The notes under the pieces are model-generated. The model was given only the letters and a program-made list of their open reading frames with translations. It did no database searches and was not told the origin of the DNA. Position numbers and translations under genes: made by a program. Positions 42,181 to 51,959 of a stretch of DNA of 64,000 nucleotides are shown here, piece by piece. Numbering within the stretch: position 1 is the stretch's first letter; every line of letters starts with the position of its first letter. The stretch is from Rheinheimera texasensis DSM 17496 (lineage in GTDB: Bacteria; Pseudomonadota; Gammaproteobacteria; Enterobacterales; Alteromonadaceae). The stretch covers positions 124,001 through 188,000 of the forward strand of contig NZ_JONU01000008.1 of NCBI RefSeq assembly GCF_000711985.1. The letters are read 5' to 3'.

Positions 42181-45090
42181 TTATTCGTGACTGACGACAA
42201 TGACCCGTACCGCATCAAACCGCAGCCGTGCTTTGCCAATATATTGGCTGAGCTGTTGCTGACGGTCCTGCAGGTGGGCAATCTCCTCCGGTCGCACCAG
42301 TGGGTTCACCTTGGCGAGCGCCTGCAGCCGTTCCTGCTGTGCTTGCAGCTGAGTCTGCATCAGCTGTAGCGCTTCCTGCTGCAGATGTTTCAGCTGAATG
42401 TCAGCATAAGCTTCAGCTTTGCCAAGCAGCGGGTGAATGGTGCTTTGTAAAGCGCCAACCAGTTTGCTTGCGGTCTGGCGCCCAACCGGCTTCAGTTGAC
42501 GGTTGAAGTTGTCAAAAGGCACATTCGGCGCCAGATTTTTGCCGGATTTTTCCAGCAATAAGCGGATTGGCGTCGGTGGCAGATAACGGCCCAGCTGTAA
42601 CTCGGCCGGGGCAGTGGCTTCCACTAAATAAATACATTCAACAAAAAAGGTACCGGCCGGCAGCTGTTTATTCTGTAACAGTGCAGCCGAGCTGTTGCCC
42701 ATGGTTTCCTGTGTGACAATATCCAGCGTGCCTTGCACCATCGGGTGGTCCCAGCTTAAGAACTGAATATCTTCCTGCGCCAACGCAGTGGCTCGGTCAA
42801 AAGTCACAGTTATGCCGTCTTCATCCAGCATCGGGTAATGGCCTTGCAAGTGCTCGGACGGCGTCAGAATGATGCTGGTGTCGCTGCGGTCATCTTGCTG
42901 CACGCCGAGTAAATCCCAGGCTTTGATCATATACAGCGGCAGAATAGTCGCATCATCCTGCGCCCGGACTTGCTCGACCAGCTGTTGCGCCAAACCGCGG
43001 CCACTGGAATTAAGTTCCAGCAGCTGGTCGCGGCCTTGTTCCAGCTGTTGTTTCAGCTGCTGATTCAGTGCTGCAGTGTCGCCGATTAAGCTGGTGACGG
43101 CCGCGTTGTCAGCAGCTGGCACAGCCAATAAAGGCAGCAAACGCGCCCGCATTTGCTGATAGACTGCGCCGCCGGTCTGACAGGTCGCGTCAAAGGCCTG
43201 TAAGCCCTGATGATACCAGTCGAGCAACAGCTGCTGCGGCTGGTCAGTAAAATACGGCAGATGGATCTGAATATCCTGCGTCTGGCCTATCCGGTCTAAG
43301 CGGCCAATCCGCTGTTCCAGCAAATCCGGGTTCAGCGGTAAATCAAACAGTACCAGATGATGGGCAAACTGGAAGTTACGGCCTTCAGAGCCTATTTCAG
43401 AACAAATCAGCGCCTGGGCGCTTTGGTCATCCTGGGCGAAATAAGCGGCAGCTTTGTCACGGTCAAAAATCGACATGCCTTCATGGAATACGGCGGCGCG
43501 AATACCTTCTTTGACCCGCATCGCCTCTTCCAGCGCAATGGCCGTATCGGCGTGGGCGCAAATCACCAGGAATTTTTTGTATTTGTGCTGTTTAATCAGC
43601 GCAATCACAGCTTCAACGCGGGGGTCAAACTGCCACCAGCTGGTTTTACTGCCTTCGAATTCCTGATAAATCCGCTCCGGAAATAACAGAGTTTTCGCTT
43701 TAAATTCATCGCTTTGGTTTGCCATAAAGCTCAGCTGCACTTTAATGGCATTCTGATACTGCTCTGGCAGCGTTAAACCGATAAAGTGCGGCTGACGCTT
43801 GGGGAAACCAGCGATCGCTGAGCGGGTGTTGCGGAACAAAATCCGGCCTGTGCCGTGATGGTCCAGTAACTTGCTGAGTAAGCTGTCAATCGCCTGATCG
43901 CGTTCGGTGTCGGCTGCTGCACTGGTTAACAGTGCCAGTTCCTGGCTGATATCCGATTCCTGCAGCAGTTGTTGCAGTGCTTTGGCTGTGGCGGCAGATA
44001 ACGGAACTTCCTGTTGCAGCGCGCGGGCCAGTGTCGCAACGGCTTTATACTGCTGTTCTTCGGCAACAAAGGCCGGATAGTCGTAAAAACGGTTCGGGTC
44101 GAGCAGCCGCAAACGGGCAAAATGGCTTTGATGGCCAAGCTGATCCGGCGTTGCCGTCAATAAAATCACGCCCGGAGTATCCTGCGCCAGCGTTTCGATA
44201 CGCTGATATTCAGTGCTGGCTTCGGTTTCGCTCCAGCTTAAGTGGTGCGCTTCGTCAACGACCAGCAAATCCCAGTGCGTTTCGGCGGCTGCTTCAAAGG
44301 CGGCTTTTTTCCGGGTCAGGAAATCCAGACTGAGCAGCACCAGCTGTTCAGTTTCAAACGGATTACCGCCGTCAGCGGCGGCTTCAGTCAGCCGCTCGTC
44401 ATCAAAAATGGCGAATTTAAGGTTAAAGCGCCGCAGCATCTCGACCAGCCATTGATGTTGCAGCGACTCGGGCACGACAATAAGCACACGGCTGGCAAGG
44501 CCTGACAATAACTGCTGATGGATAATCAGGCCGGCTTCGATGGTTTTGCCCAGGCCCACTTCGTCCGACAACAATACCCGTGGCGCATGGCGCTGCGACA
44601 CTTCGTTGGCGATATGCAGCTGATGCGGAATCAGGCTTAAACGACCACCCATCAGGCCACGCAGCGGGTTGCGTTGTTGCTGATGCACATGTTGCCAGCT
44701 GTGGTAACGCAGTGTGAACCAGTCAAAACGGTCGATTTGGCCGGTGAAAAGCCGGTCCTGTGGCGAGCTGAAACTGATGAAATGGTCAAGAAAGGTTTCG
44801 CGCAGGCTGACGGCTTCGCCGTTGTCGGTGCGCTCGCCGTGGTAAACCAGTGTCTGGTTCACTTCTTCGACGCGCTCCACCAGCAAACTGAATTCCTGCG
44901 CGCTTTTGACCGTGTCGCCCGGATTAAACTGCACCCGGGTCAAAGGCGCTTCATTCATGGCGTAGAGCCGGGTTTCGCCACTGGCTGGAAACAGGATAGT
45001 GACCATCCGGCCGTCGATCCCGACTACTGTACCTAAACCTAAGTCCGATTCCGCGTCGCTGATCCAGCGCTGTCCAAGGGCAAATTTCAT
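42181..45090 (-). CDS. rapA: RNA polymerase-associated helicase-like protein RapA
   Basis: 969 aa Swi2/Snf2 ATPase. N-terminal Tudor-like beta-barrels (FALGQRWISDAESDLGLGTV), Walker A in LLSDEVGLGKTIEAGL, DEAH box in LLVVDEAHHLSW, and the C-terminal helicase half with CSEIGSEGRNFQFAHH and EQRIGRLDRIGQT. It recycles RNA polymerase during transcription. The start MKFALGQRW at 45090 matches E. coli; upstream in-frame codons to 45105 add five residues. Confidence 0.96.
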   Translation of the reverse strand: MKFALGQRWISDAESDLGLGTVVGIDGRMVTILFPASGETRLYAMNEAPLTRVQFNPGDTVKSAQEFSLLVERVEEVNQTLVYHGERTDNGEAVSLRETFLDHFISFSSPQDRLFTGQIDRFDWFTLRYHSWQHVHQQQRNPLRGLMGGRLSLIPHQLHIANEVSQRHAPRVLLSDEVGLGKTIEAGLIIHQQLLSGLASRVLIVVPESLQHQWLVEMLRRFNLKFAIFDDERLTEAAADGGNPFETEQLVLLSLDFLTRKKAAFEAAAETHWDLLVVDEAHHLSWSETEASTEYQRIETLAQDTPGVILLTATPDQLGHQSHFARLRLLDPNRFYDYPAFVAEEQQYKAVATLARALQQEVPLSAATAKALQQLLQESDISQELALLTSAAADTERDQAIDSLLSKLLDHHGTGRILFRNTRSAIAGFPKRQPHFIGLTLPEQYQNAIKVQLSFMANQSDEFKAKTLLFPERIYQEFEGSKTSWWQFDPRVEAVIALIKQHKYKKFLVICAHADTAIALEEAMRVKEGIRAAVFHEGMSIFDRDKAAAYFAQDDQSAQALICSEIGSEGRNFQFAHHLVLFDLPLNPDLLEQRIGRLDRIGQTQDIQIHLPYFTDQPQQLLLDWYHQGLQAFDATCQTGGAVYQQMRARLLPLLAVPAADNAAVTSLIGDTAALNQQLKQQLEQGRDQLLELNSSGRGLAQQLVEQVRAQDDATILPLYMIKAWDLLGVQQDDRSDTSIILTPSEHLQGHYPMLDEDGITVTFDRATALAQEDIQFLSWDHPMVQGTLDIVTQETMGNSSAALLQNKQLPAGTFFVECIYLVEATAPAELQLGRYLPPTPIRLLLEKSGKNLAPNVPFDNFNRQLKPVGRQTASKLVGALQSTIHPLLGKAEAYADIQLKHLQQEALQLMQTQLQAQQERLQALAKVNPLVRPEEIAHLQDRQQQLSQYIGKARLRFDAVRVIVVSHE

Positions 45091-45298
45091 CATTATCCGG
45101 GTCACTTCTGAAAAGGGGCGCTATGGTACTGAAATTCCCGGCAAACTGCATCCGCCATAGCGGGAATTTTTCAGCACGGTCCGAGTCATAAATGAAAAGC
45201 TTTATATCGTCACAAGATTGTCATCCATGGCACAGATTCTTGCTCTAAATTAAACAGGAACCCGCCGGGTTTTATTTTCCGCTGCTAAGGAGCTGCAT

Positions 45299-46690
45299 AT
45301 GGCGCGAAGAAGAAGTAAAGACATAAAAATCTACGTCCTCGATACCAACATCCTGCTGCACGAACCCTTCGCTTTTTTAAACTTTCAGGAACACGACGTC
45401 GTCATCCCGATGACAGTGCTAGAAGAATTAGACCATATTAAAGACAAACACAAAGATGTCAGCCGTGAAGCCCGCGTCGCGATCCGCGCGCTGGAAGACG
45501 TGTTAAAAGACGCTTCACCGGAGCAAATGCTACAAGGGGTACAATTGCCGCAACATGGTGAGCGCAAAGCCAGCGGCCATTTGTTTATCGTCAACGACCA
45601 TCATATCAGCGACCAAATTCCCGGCTTGCCCGGCGGCGAAAATGACCATCTGATCATCAATACCGCTTTGTTTTTGCAACGGGAAAAAGCCCCGGTCAAA
45701 GTCATCCTCGTGACCAAAGACATCAATATGCGCCTCAAAGCCAAAGGCGCTGGTTTAAAGCTGGTGGAAGATTACCGCACCGACCAGCTGATCGACGATG
45801 TGCGGTTTTTATATAAAGGTTATTTTAAATTCGCCGGCGATTTCTGGAGTCAGGTCAAAGATTGCCGCAGCGAAAACGAAGGCCGCGAAACTTACCATTA
45901 TTTGCCACGTAATTTATTGCCAAACGCTTATATCAACGAATATCTGGTCGATGAACACGAAACTTTTGCCGGCCGCGTGGTCGCCATCATGGACCAGCAA
46001 ATCAAAGTGCTGGATTTAGGTTTCGAGCGGCTGATGCACCGCCATGCCTGGGGCATTCATCCGAAAAATGTCTATCAGGCGATGGCGCTCAATGCGTTAT
46101 TGGACCCGGATATGGACCTGGTGATCCTGACGGGGCCTGCCGGTTGCGGCAAAACCTTATTAGCGCTGGCTGCGGCGCTGGAGCTGGTGATTGAACGTGG
46201 CATGTATGACAAAGTGATTGTCACGCGTAACACGCCGGAAATCGCTGAATCTATAGGCTTTTTGCCAGGTACAGAAGAAGAGAAAATGGCGCCGTGGCTG
46301 GCTGCCATCACCGACTCGCTGGAAGTGCTGCACAAAACCGACGAACATCCGCATGCCAGCGTTAACTACATTATGGACAAAGCCAATATTCAGTTTAAGT
46401 CAGTGAATTTTATGCGTGGTCGCAGTATTCAGAATGCGATAGTGCTTTTGGATGAGTGTCAGAACTTAAGCGCGGCACAGCTGAAAACCATCATCACACG
46501 CTGTGGCGAAGGCACTAAGTTGATTTGCTCAGGCAACCTGTCGCAAATCGACAGCAACTATCTGACCGCAGTGACTTCAGGTCTGACCTACATCGTCGAG
46601 CGCTTCAAAAACTTTGAGGGCAGTACCACCATCAACCTCAATGGCGTGGTGCGCAGCCGGCTGGCGTCCTTTGCCGAGGCGAATCTGTAG
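45299..46690 (+). CDS. PIN-PhoH domain ATPase (YlaK/PhoH2 type)
   Basis: 463 aa. The N-terminal PIN ribonuclease domain (IYVLDTNILLHEP, PMTVLEELDHIK, ILVTKDINMRLKAK) is fused to a C-terminal PhoH-type ATPase with Walker A LTGPAGCGKTLLALAAALEL and Walker B IVLLDECQNLS. Such PhoH2 proteins couple RNA unwinding to cleavage in the bacteria where they were studied. Strong ribosome site (AAGGAG) before ATG 45299. Single gene. A sigma-54-like string lies upstream but with wrong spacing (see rejected items). Confidence 0.93.
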   Translation: MARRRSKDIKIYVLDTNILLHEPFAFLNFQEHDVVIPMTVLEELDHIKDKHKDVSREARVAIRALEDVLKDASPEQMLQGVQLPQHGERKASGHLFIVNDHHISDQIPGLPGGENDHLIINTALFLQREKAPVKVILVTKDINMRLKAKGAGLKLVEDYRTDQLIDDVRFLYKGYFKFAGDFWSQVKDCRSENEGRETYHYLPRNLLPNAYINEYLVDEHETFAGRVVAIMDQQIKVLDLGFERLMHRHAWGIHPKNVYQAMALNALLDPDMDLVILTGPAGCGKTLLALAAALELVIERGMYDKVIVTRNTPEIAESIGFLPGTEEEKMAPWLAAITDSLEVLHKTDEHPHASVNYIMDKANIQFKSVNFMRGRSIQNAIVLLDECQNLSAAQLKTIITRCGEGTKLICSGNLSQIDSNYLTAVTSGLTYIVERFKNFEGSTTINLNGVVRSRLASFAEANL

Positions 46691-46790
46691 CGGTTTTACA
46701 GATGTTAACAGATTGACTTGCCGGCGTAATCCGTTAGGCTAGTCAGTCTGTTGTTTCGTCAGTCAACGTGCACAAGGATGCCTCCCCACC

Positions 46791-49226
46791 GTGAAACTGT
46801 TTTCCTGGTCCAGTCTGTTTTTTATCTTGTCGCTCAGTTTTTTGTGGGGCTGTGGGTATTGGGTCTGGTTACAGACCAACCAGAGTCAGCAAACCCAGCT
46901 GACAAGTCAATTAAGTCTGCAACTGGAACGCAGCGAAGTGTTGCTGGAAGACTGGCAACGCAATTACCGTCTGCACCTGGATTATCTGCGCGCCGATCTG
47001 GCGAAAACGACGCCGCCATCCACTGATAATGTAATGTACGACCCCTGGCAGGAACTGGATGACAAAATCCAGCATGCGCCCTGGCCTGACGCCCTGCTGG
47101 GCTATGCGCTGCTCGATGAAAGTGGCCGGGCGGTGCGGCTCAGTAACAGTGCTGCTGGTCAGTTGTTTGCAATCACCAATACTGATTTCAGCAGCAATCA
47201 TCAGTTCCTGACACCTATGGTATTGCCGGCACAATGGGTGGCGCCGGTGCATCTGGAATTCAATGCACAACATCTGTTGTTCTGGTTTGATCTGGCGGCA
47301 CTGAAACAGAAACTGCTGAAAGCCCAGCAACAAGCGGCCGGCGAAATTTTATTAGTGTCTGCGACCGGACAACTGGTGTCGCCGAGTCGTTATCAACAGA
47401 CGTTACTGGCGCGTTTTGGGCTGACTGATCTGCGGGATGACCAAAGCCTGAAGTTTCAGCTGAAGCGACCACCGGAAGATTTGACGCGTAGTCATCAGCG
47501 CTATGACGGCAGCATGGCCTGGCCCGCGACGCCGCTGGCGCAAGCCATGACTGCGACCAAGCAGGGACAAACCGCTTTATTTGTACCCAACTATCTTGGC
47601 AGGCCCAGTGTTGCCAGCTGGCGCTGGTCAGATGGCTGGCAGGCGTATCTGGTGGCCGAACGTGATTTATCCGGCTTACAACAGCAACGTAAACAGCTGC
47701 GGCAGTATTTGCTGGCCGGGCTGTCGGCACTGAGTGCCGTGTTATTGGTGTTGTTCTGGTTAATTCAACGGGGTGTTCGGGTACAAGATATCACAGTGGT
47801 CAAGCTGCCCGATCCTGAGCCGGCAGGAATCGCAGCAAACGAGTCGGCCAGTGCGCCCGAGCAGACAAATCGTGAAACTGAATTAATGGCTTCGACTGAA
47901 CCCATCAGTGCAATCGCGCCTGTAGAGCCAGAAATGCAATCGTCGTTAGCAACGGCAACACAATTAATGCATGCCTGGATGTCACAGTCGTGCACTGATC
48001 CGGCTTTGCGTGCAGCGTCTGCGTGCTGGCTGCAGCAGCGGCCGGGTGAGAAAAATGGGCTTGTGGGTTGTCAGCTGCGTTTGCAGCTCAGTATCTGGTT
48101 AAGCAAAGTGCAGTTACAGCTGCCGGCAAAAGCGGTGTTGTTTGAGATGGCCGCCGACATTCCGGCATGGGCGGCGCTTGATACCACAGCACTGCGTGCG
48201 GCGCTGGAGTGGGTTGTCCAGTTCCGCACGCAACAACATGACGTCAGCACAGTGCTTATCAAAGCGCTGCTTACGACAACAGAGCAGATACAACTTGAGA
48301 TCTGTGATGACGGAGAAACCGTGGCCCCCGGACAGTGGTTGACCTTGTTACAACCCGGAACAGATACTGCGACATGGCCAGAGCCACTGCGCGCGCTACA
48401 GGCAGCCGGCGGCCATCTGAGTGCGGCGCAACAGCAATTCAGCGGTAATAAGTTGTTGTTGACTTTACCGCTCCAGATTTGGGCTCCTGTCGTTGCAGGG
48501 TCTGAATTACAGCTGGTCGACGGCGCCGCGCTGTTATTGTGTCCGCCGGGTGATGCCCAACAGCTGTACCGTCGAATGATAAAACAAACCGGACTGGCAC
48601 TGATGCCACTGGACGATGCCGCGCAGTTTATGCAGTGGTGCAGTGTACAAAACGATGCCCGTCTGGATTATCTCATCCTGGATGAAAGTTTTATCAACGC
48701 GGATTTGCAAATTGCTGCACAGGTATTTCAGGTGGTCCGGCGCTATTTTCCGCAATTGTCTGTGCTGGTGCTGGTACGTGACCCGTTACTATGGCTGGAT
48801 TTACAGCAGCAATTTCAGTTGCGCCTGGTCGTTAAACCGGTTTTAAGCCGAGATCTGCAGCAGGCATTGCTGGTGCAAGAGGCCGTGGTACTCAGGCCTG
48901 TCGCCTGGCCGGTGTTTTTTGAAGCCAATGACCCGATTGAAGATTGGTTGCTGCAACAGCAGCTTACCGTACTTGGCTTTGTGCCGGTTTTGCTTGAGCC
49001 GGAACAGCAGTTACCTGCCAATTCGCTGCTGATGCTGCGGCTGGAAAACCGTGCCCGCTGGCAACCTCATCTGCAACAGCGGTCAATACTCTGGTACACC
49101 GCACAGCCAATCGCGCTGGAAGGCGATGAAGACGAGCAACTGGTCTGGACTTTCAGTCAGGGGCTTGCCTCACTCAGCCAACGATTATTTCAACTCTCAA
49201 AAAGATTAATTACGGATGAAAATTAG
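46791..49226 (+). CDS. Degenerate hybrid-histidine-kinase-like membrane protein
   Basis: 811 aa; not a recognised family. TM1 about 4-26 and TM2 305-326 flank a periplasmic domain of about 275 residues. After an acidic/Ser-Ala linker (340-385) comes a region resembling a histidine-kinase ATPase that has lost its N and G boxes (CDDGETVAPG, then QAAGGHLSAAQQQFSGNKLL). Next is a receiver-like stretch: LDYLILDESF aligns with the phospho-Asp strand and LRLVVKP with the conserved Lys-Pro, but the acidic pair is missing. No H-box His-Glu motif is visible. It may be a pseudokinase scaffold. GTG start, ribosome site AAGGA rather distant. Overlaps the next gene by 11 bp. Confidence 0.55.
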   Translation: MKLFSWSSLFFILSLSFLWGCGYWVWLQTNQSQQTQLTSQLSLQLERSEVLLEDWQRNYRLHLDYLRADLAKTTPPSTDNVMYDPWQELDDKIQHAPWPDALLGYALLDESGRAVRLSNSAAGQLFAITNTDFSSNHQFLTPMVLPAQWVAPVHLEFNAQHLLFWFDLAALKQKLLKAQQQAAGEILLVSATGQLVSPSRYQQTLLARFGLTDLRDDQSLKFQLKRPPEDLTRSHQRYDGSMAWPATPLAQAMTATKQGQTALFVPNYLGRPSVASWRWSDGWQAYLVAERDLSGLQQQRKQLRQYLLAGLSALSAVLLVLFWLIQRGVRVQDITVVKLPDPEPAGIAANESASAPEQTNRETELMASTEPISAIAPVEPEMQSSLATATQLMHAWMSQSCTDPALRAASACWLQQRPGEKNGLVGCQLRLQLSIWLSKVQLQLPAKAVLFEMAADIPAWAALDTTALRAALEWVVQFRTQQHDVSTVLIKALLTTTEQIQLEICDDGETVAPGQWLTLLQPGTDTATWPEPLRALQAAGGHLSAAQQQFSGNKLLLTLPLQIWAPVVAGSELQLVDGAALLLCPPGDAQQLYRRMIKQTGLALMPLDDAAQFMQWCSVQNDARLDYLILDESFINADLQIAAQVFQVVRRYFPQLSVLVLVRDPLLWLDLQQQFQLRLVVKPVLSRDLQQALLVQEAVVLRPVAWPVFFEANDPIEDWLLQQQLTVLGFVPVLLEPEQQLPANSLLMLRLENRARWQPHLQQRSILWYTAQPIALEGDEDEQLVWTFSQGLASLSQRLFQLSKRLITDEN

Positions 49227-50307
49227 CAACCCGCTGTTAAACGAACAAAAACGACTCCGCCGCAACAGTTTTGTGTTGTTGCTTGTATTGGCATTTGCCA
49301 TGGCCTTGCTGGATTACCTGGTGGCATTGTCTGAACGGCTCGATCTGCGCCAGGCGCAGCTTAACGCGGCGACCGCCGATTTCGACCATCAGCTGTTACC
49401 ACTATTACATCTGGCCACTGTCTTCCAACACGAAGCAGGCCAGTTGCTGCAAAAGCCGGCGACTGCAGTGCCGCAATTAATCGCACAGCAAATGGCACTG
49501 AAAGTTACTGAGCAAGATAATAATGCGAAGCCGTTGTCGGCAGATGAAATCTCAATGTTGAATCAACTGGAGCCTTGGTTTCGGCAGCAGCTTAAAACCA
49601 GCCGCTACCTGCTGAATATTTCGTATATTTCGGAAGGACAACAGTGGGTCCATTTTACTGACGCTGACGCGCGATCGGTGGAACTGGCGACTATTGCAGC
49701 AAAACAAATCAATGCAATGGCCCATCTGCAGCTGAACAGCACCTCAGCTAACATGCTGGTGCTGGATGAGCTTAAACAGCGTTACGCCCTGCATATTCCG
49801 GTGCGGCAGGACAAAAATCTGGTCGGCCATTTATTGTTGGAAGTAGATTTATTGTCAATGCTGCAGCAAGTCAAAATGACACAACATGGCGCAATGCTGA
49901 TGCTGATGGATAAAGTGGGTAAGGTTCTGCTGGCAACACAGGATGGTCAGCTGGCAGACAGCAGCAGTTATAATGGTTCGGATCAGAATGACAGCTTGCA
50001 GCATCTGGAAGCTTTGCCCTTTGCATTGCACATCCAGCCTGACAGCGCCGCCGATACTAAGGCTGAATTGCTGCGGTTTGCAACCGAAGTGGCGTTGTAT
50101 CTTGTACCTATGTGGCTGTTATATTTGTATATGCTGACCCGCTTTAAACGCAAAGTGTTGCGTCCATTTGCCCGGCTATTGATCCACATTGCCCGCTTGG
50201 AACGGGGCGATGTGCAAGGCGTGCGCCATGTGCCTGTGGAATGGGATTCAGTCTTTAAACAAGCTGAACAACTCAGGGATCGAGGGTTGGAAAAGTCCGC
50301 TGACTAA
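49216..50307 (+). CDS. Membrane sensor with periplasmic (Cache-like) domain, no output domain
   Basis: 363 aa. TM1 about 17-38, a large periplasmic domain (39-288) with features of a double-Cache fold (LLNISYISEGQQWVHFTD, RYALHIPVRQDKNLVGHLLLE, AMLMLMDKVGKVLLATQDG), TM2 about 290-309, then a short HAMP-like stretch KVLRPFARLLIHIARLERGD and an end. There is no kinase, GGDEF or chemotaxis output. Because it starts within the end of the pseudokinase-like gene, the two are probably made together and may act as one receptor complex. The 3' end overlaps the converging gene by 35 bp. Confidence 0.6.
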   Translation: MKISNPLLNEQKRLRRNSFVLLLVLAFAMALLDYLVALSERLDLRQAQLNAATADFDHQLLPLLHLATVFQHEAGQLLQKPATAVPQLIAQQMALKVTEQDNNAKPLSADEISMLNQLEPWFRQQLKTSRYLLNISYISEGQQWVHFTDADARSVELATIAAKQINAMAHLQLNSTSANMLVLDELKQRYALHIPVRQDKNLVGHLLLEVDLLSMLQQVKMTQHGAMLMLMDKVGKVLLATQDGQLADSSSYNGSDQNDSLQHLEALPFALHIQPDSAADTKAELLRFATEVALYLVPMWLLYLYMLTRFKRKVLRPFARLLIHIARLERGDVQGVRHVPVEWDSVFKQAEQLRDRGLEKSAD

Positions 50308-51205
50308 ACTGTTTGCTTTGCAAGGCCGCCTGATATTCTGCACCAACCTGACCCAGCTTCAGCTGGGCTGGTCCGGTCGGGTCGATTAGCAGTAAAGAAG
50401 AATCGGCAAAATCAATCACTTGTTCTGTATCTGTTGCCGGTACTTGCGCTGCTATCACCGCGTGATTGGGCAGATAGATGATTTTGATCATCAGGGTTGG
50501 AAAAATCAGTCGCATCACGGTTGCCCACAATACGGCTTTGCTGTCGCAGTCACCGCTGTGATCAAAAATGAGCTGCACCGGCGGCGCATAGCCATTGCCG
50601 TTGGATTCGATGCGGTTATCGAGATCGCGATACGGAATTTGCTGGACCCAGGCAGTGAGCTGCGCGGCAATTTGGCGAATATTGTTTTTGCCATAATTGG
50701 CGATAAAAGCGTCGGCGACCGGTTGCAGTTGCCCGAGTGCGTCCTGCATAAACAGCAGGTGGTCCGGGATCACGCCTTTGCCTTTGATCGGGTCATCGAG
50801 CAGGTAATAATAGCCTTTTGCCAGATAGTCATTCAGCGCTTTCTGTTGTTCTGCAGCCAATGTTGCCATCATCTCCCGGGCTTTTTCCGGTTCAGCAGCC
50901 TGGACACTATATTGCAGAGGTAAATTCGGCGGTGAGAACTGGACCCGGGCGCCATTGTGTTGCAATGCTGCAGCCTTACGCAGCAATGCGTGTCTGACGG
51001 CCTGATCTGCCATGTGCGGCATATAACGCCGCATCCCGCGATATTGATTGAGTAATTTGTTGTCGAGTTTAAAGCTTAAGGTTGAGCTGGCACTGATCTG
51101 ATAAATGAATTCAGTCGTCTGGCCTTCACTGATGCGCTGCAGCTGCATCTGTGCGGATACAGTACTGCAGCTGAGCAGCAACACAAAACATAGAGCTCGT
51201 TTCAC
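50273..51205 (-). CDS. Transglutaminase-like periplasmic protein
   Basis: 310 aa with signal peptide (MKRALCFVLLLSCSTVSA). The transglutaminase/papain-like triad is visible: Cys220 in GDCDSKAVLW, His248 in PNHAVIAAQ and Asp275 in LLIDPTGPA. Enzymes of this fold cleave or cross-link proteins or peptides in the envelope; substrate unknown. It starts at GTG 51205, overlapping the stop of the upstream gene as GTGA, so translation is coupled to the GlyGly-CTERM protein. Confidence 0.72.
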   Translation of the reverse strand: MKRALCFVLLLSCSTVSAQMQLQRISEGQTTEFIYQISASSTLSFKLDNKLLNQYRGMRRYMPHMADQAVRHALLRKAAALQHNGARVQFSPPNLPLQYSVQAAEPEKAREMMATLAAEQQKALNDYLAKGYYYLLDDPIKGKGVIPDHLLFMQDALGQLQPVADAFIANYGKNNIRQIAAQLTAWVQQIPYRDLDNRIESNGNGYAPPVQLIFDHSGDCDSKAVLWATVMRLIFPTLMIKIIYLPNHAVIAAQVPATDTEQVIDFADSSLLLIDPTGPAQLKLGQVGAEYQAALQSKQFSQRTFPTLDP

Positions 51206-51855
51206 TGGCGATGAGTCCGGCGTTTCAGATACAGCCAGCTTAATGCGATTGGCCAGAAAAAGCCAAGACTGCCACCCGAACTTTCATGCACTATGACGCT
51301 GACGGGTGTGTCGGCATAGACGTCCTCCAGTGCCATATTATTAAGTGCTGCAGCTTCGTTACCGGTGATGATGGCTAAAGTTCTGCCATCGCGGGCATCC
51401 CTCAATTCAATTTTGAGTTTGAAATACCCTCGGGGTAAGTCTGTTATATCAGTGTCAATCGCAAGCCAGTCACTGCGGCTACTACCGTACAAAGTAAAAA
51501 TACTGCTGGTGTGAAAAATCCGGTTTACACCCGGGCCAATCAAACTGTAAACAGCATAAGCAGGCTGTTCACTGAACTGAGTGTTGGCATCAAATCGGAC
51601 ATACAGGTGTGAATAAAAACGATCGCCATCTCGATCGTTTTTTAATGTTAAATCAATGGAGTCGAACCAGGTCGAGCTGCTGAAATCCTGATTCAGTGTG
51701 ATGGCGGCCGGGGCTGTCGCCGCATCAGTATTGGCGGCGGCGACGCTGGCATCGAGATGCATTTCGCGGGTTGGGAGTGGTTGTTCTGTCAGTTCTGCGG
51801 CAGATAACTGATAACTGGTCAACGCGATTAAACAGGCAAACAGACGGTTTTTCAT
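51202..51855 (-). CDS. GlyGly-CTERM (choice-of-anchor H-like) secreted protein
   Basis: 217 aa. Signal peptide 1-19 (AELTEQ follows). The body resembles the choice-of-anchor H family: FSSSTWFDSIDLTLKNDRDG, then DRFYSHLYVRFDANTQ and GYFKLKIELRDARDG. The C-terminus ESSGGSLGFFWPIALSWLYL with a basic tail (KRRTHRQ) is a GlyGly-CTERM sorting signal cut by rhombosortase and used with type II secretion. No rhombosortase is in the window. Likely surface-exposed; function unknown. First of a coupled pair with the transglutaminase-like gene. Confidence 0.75.
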   Translation of the reverse strand: MKNRLFACLIALTSYQLSAAELTEQPLPTREMHLDASVAAANTDAATAPAAITLNQDFSSSTWFDSIDLTLKNDRDGDRFYSHLYVRFDANTQFSEQPAYAVYSLIGPGVNRIFHTSSIFTLYGSSRSDWLAIDTDITDLPRGYFKLKIELRDARDGRTLAIITGNEAAALNNMALEDVYADTPVSVIVHESSGGSLGFFWPIALSWLYLKRRTHRQ

Positions 51856-51959
51856 AGCTGATTCTCCGGGGGCTTTGGTATTATCCTCGTCCCCAGGCTC
51901 TGAATCCCGGCTGAATTGCTGCAGGGCTGCTGAATTATTGTTAAAAAGCTGAATTATTT

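Noticed and set aside
45228-45244. Sigma-54-like promoter TGGCACAGATTCTTGCT upstream of the PIN-PhoH gene
   Set aside because: The GG and GC dinucleotides are separated by 11 bases instead of the strictly required 10, and no enhancer-type palindrome was seen upstream.
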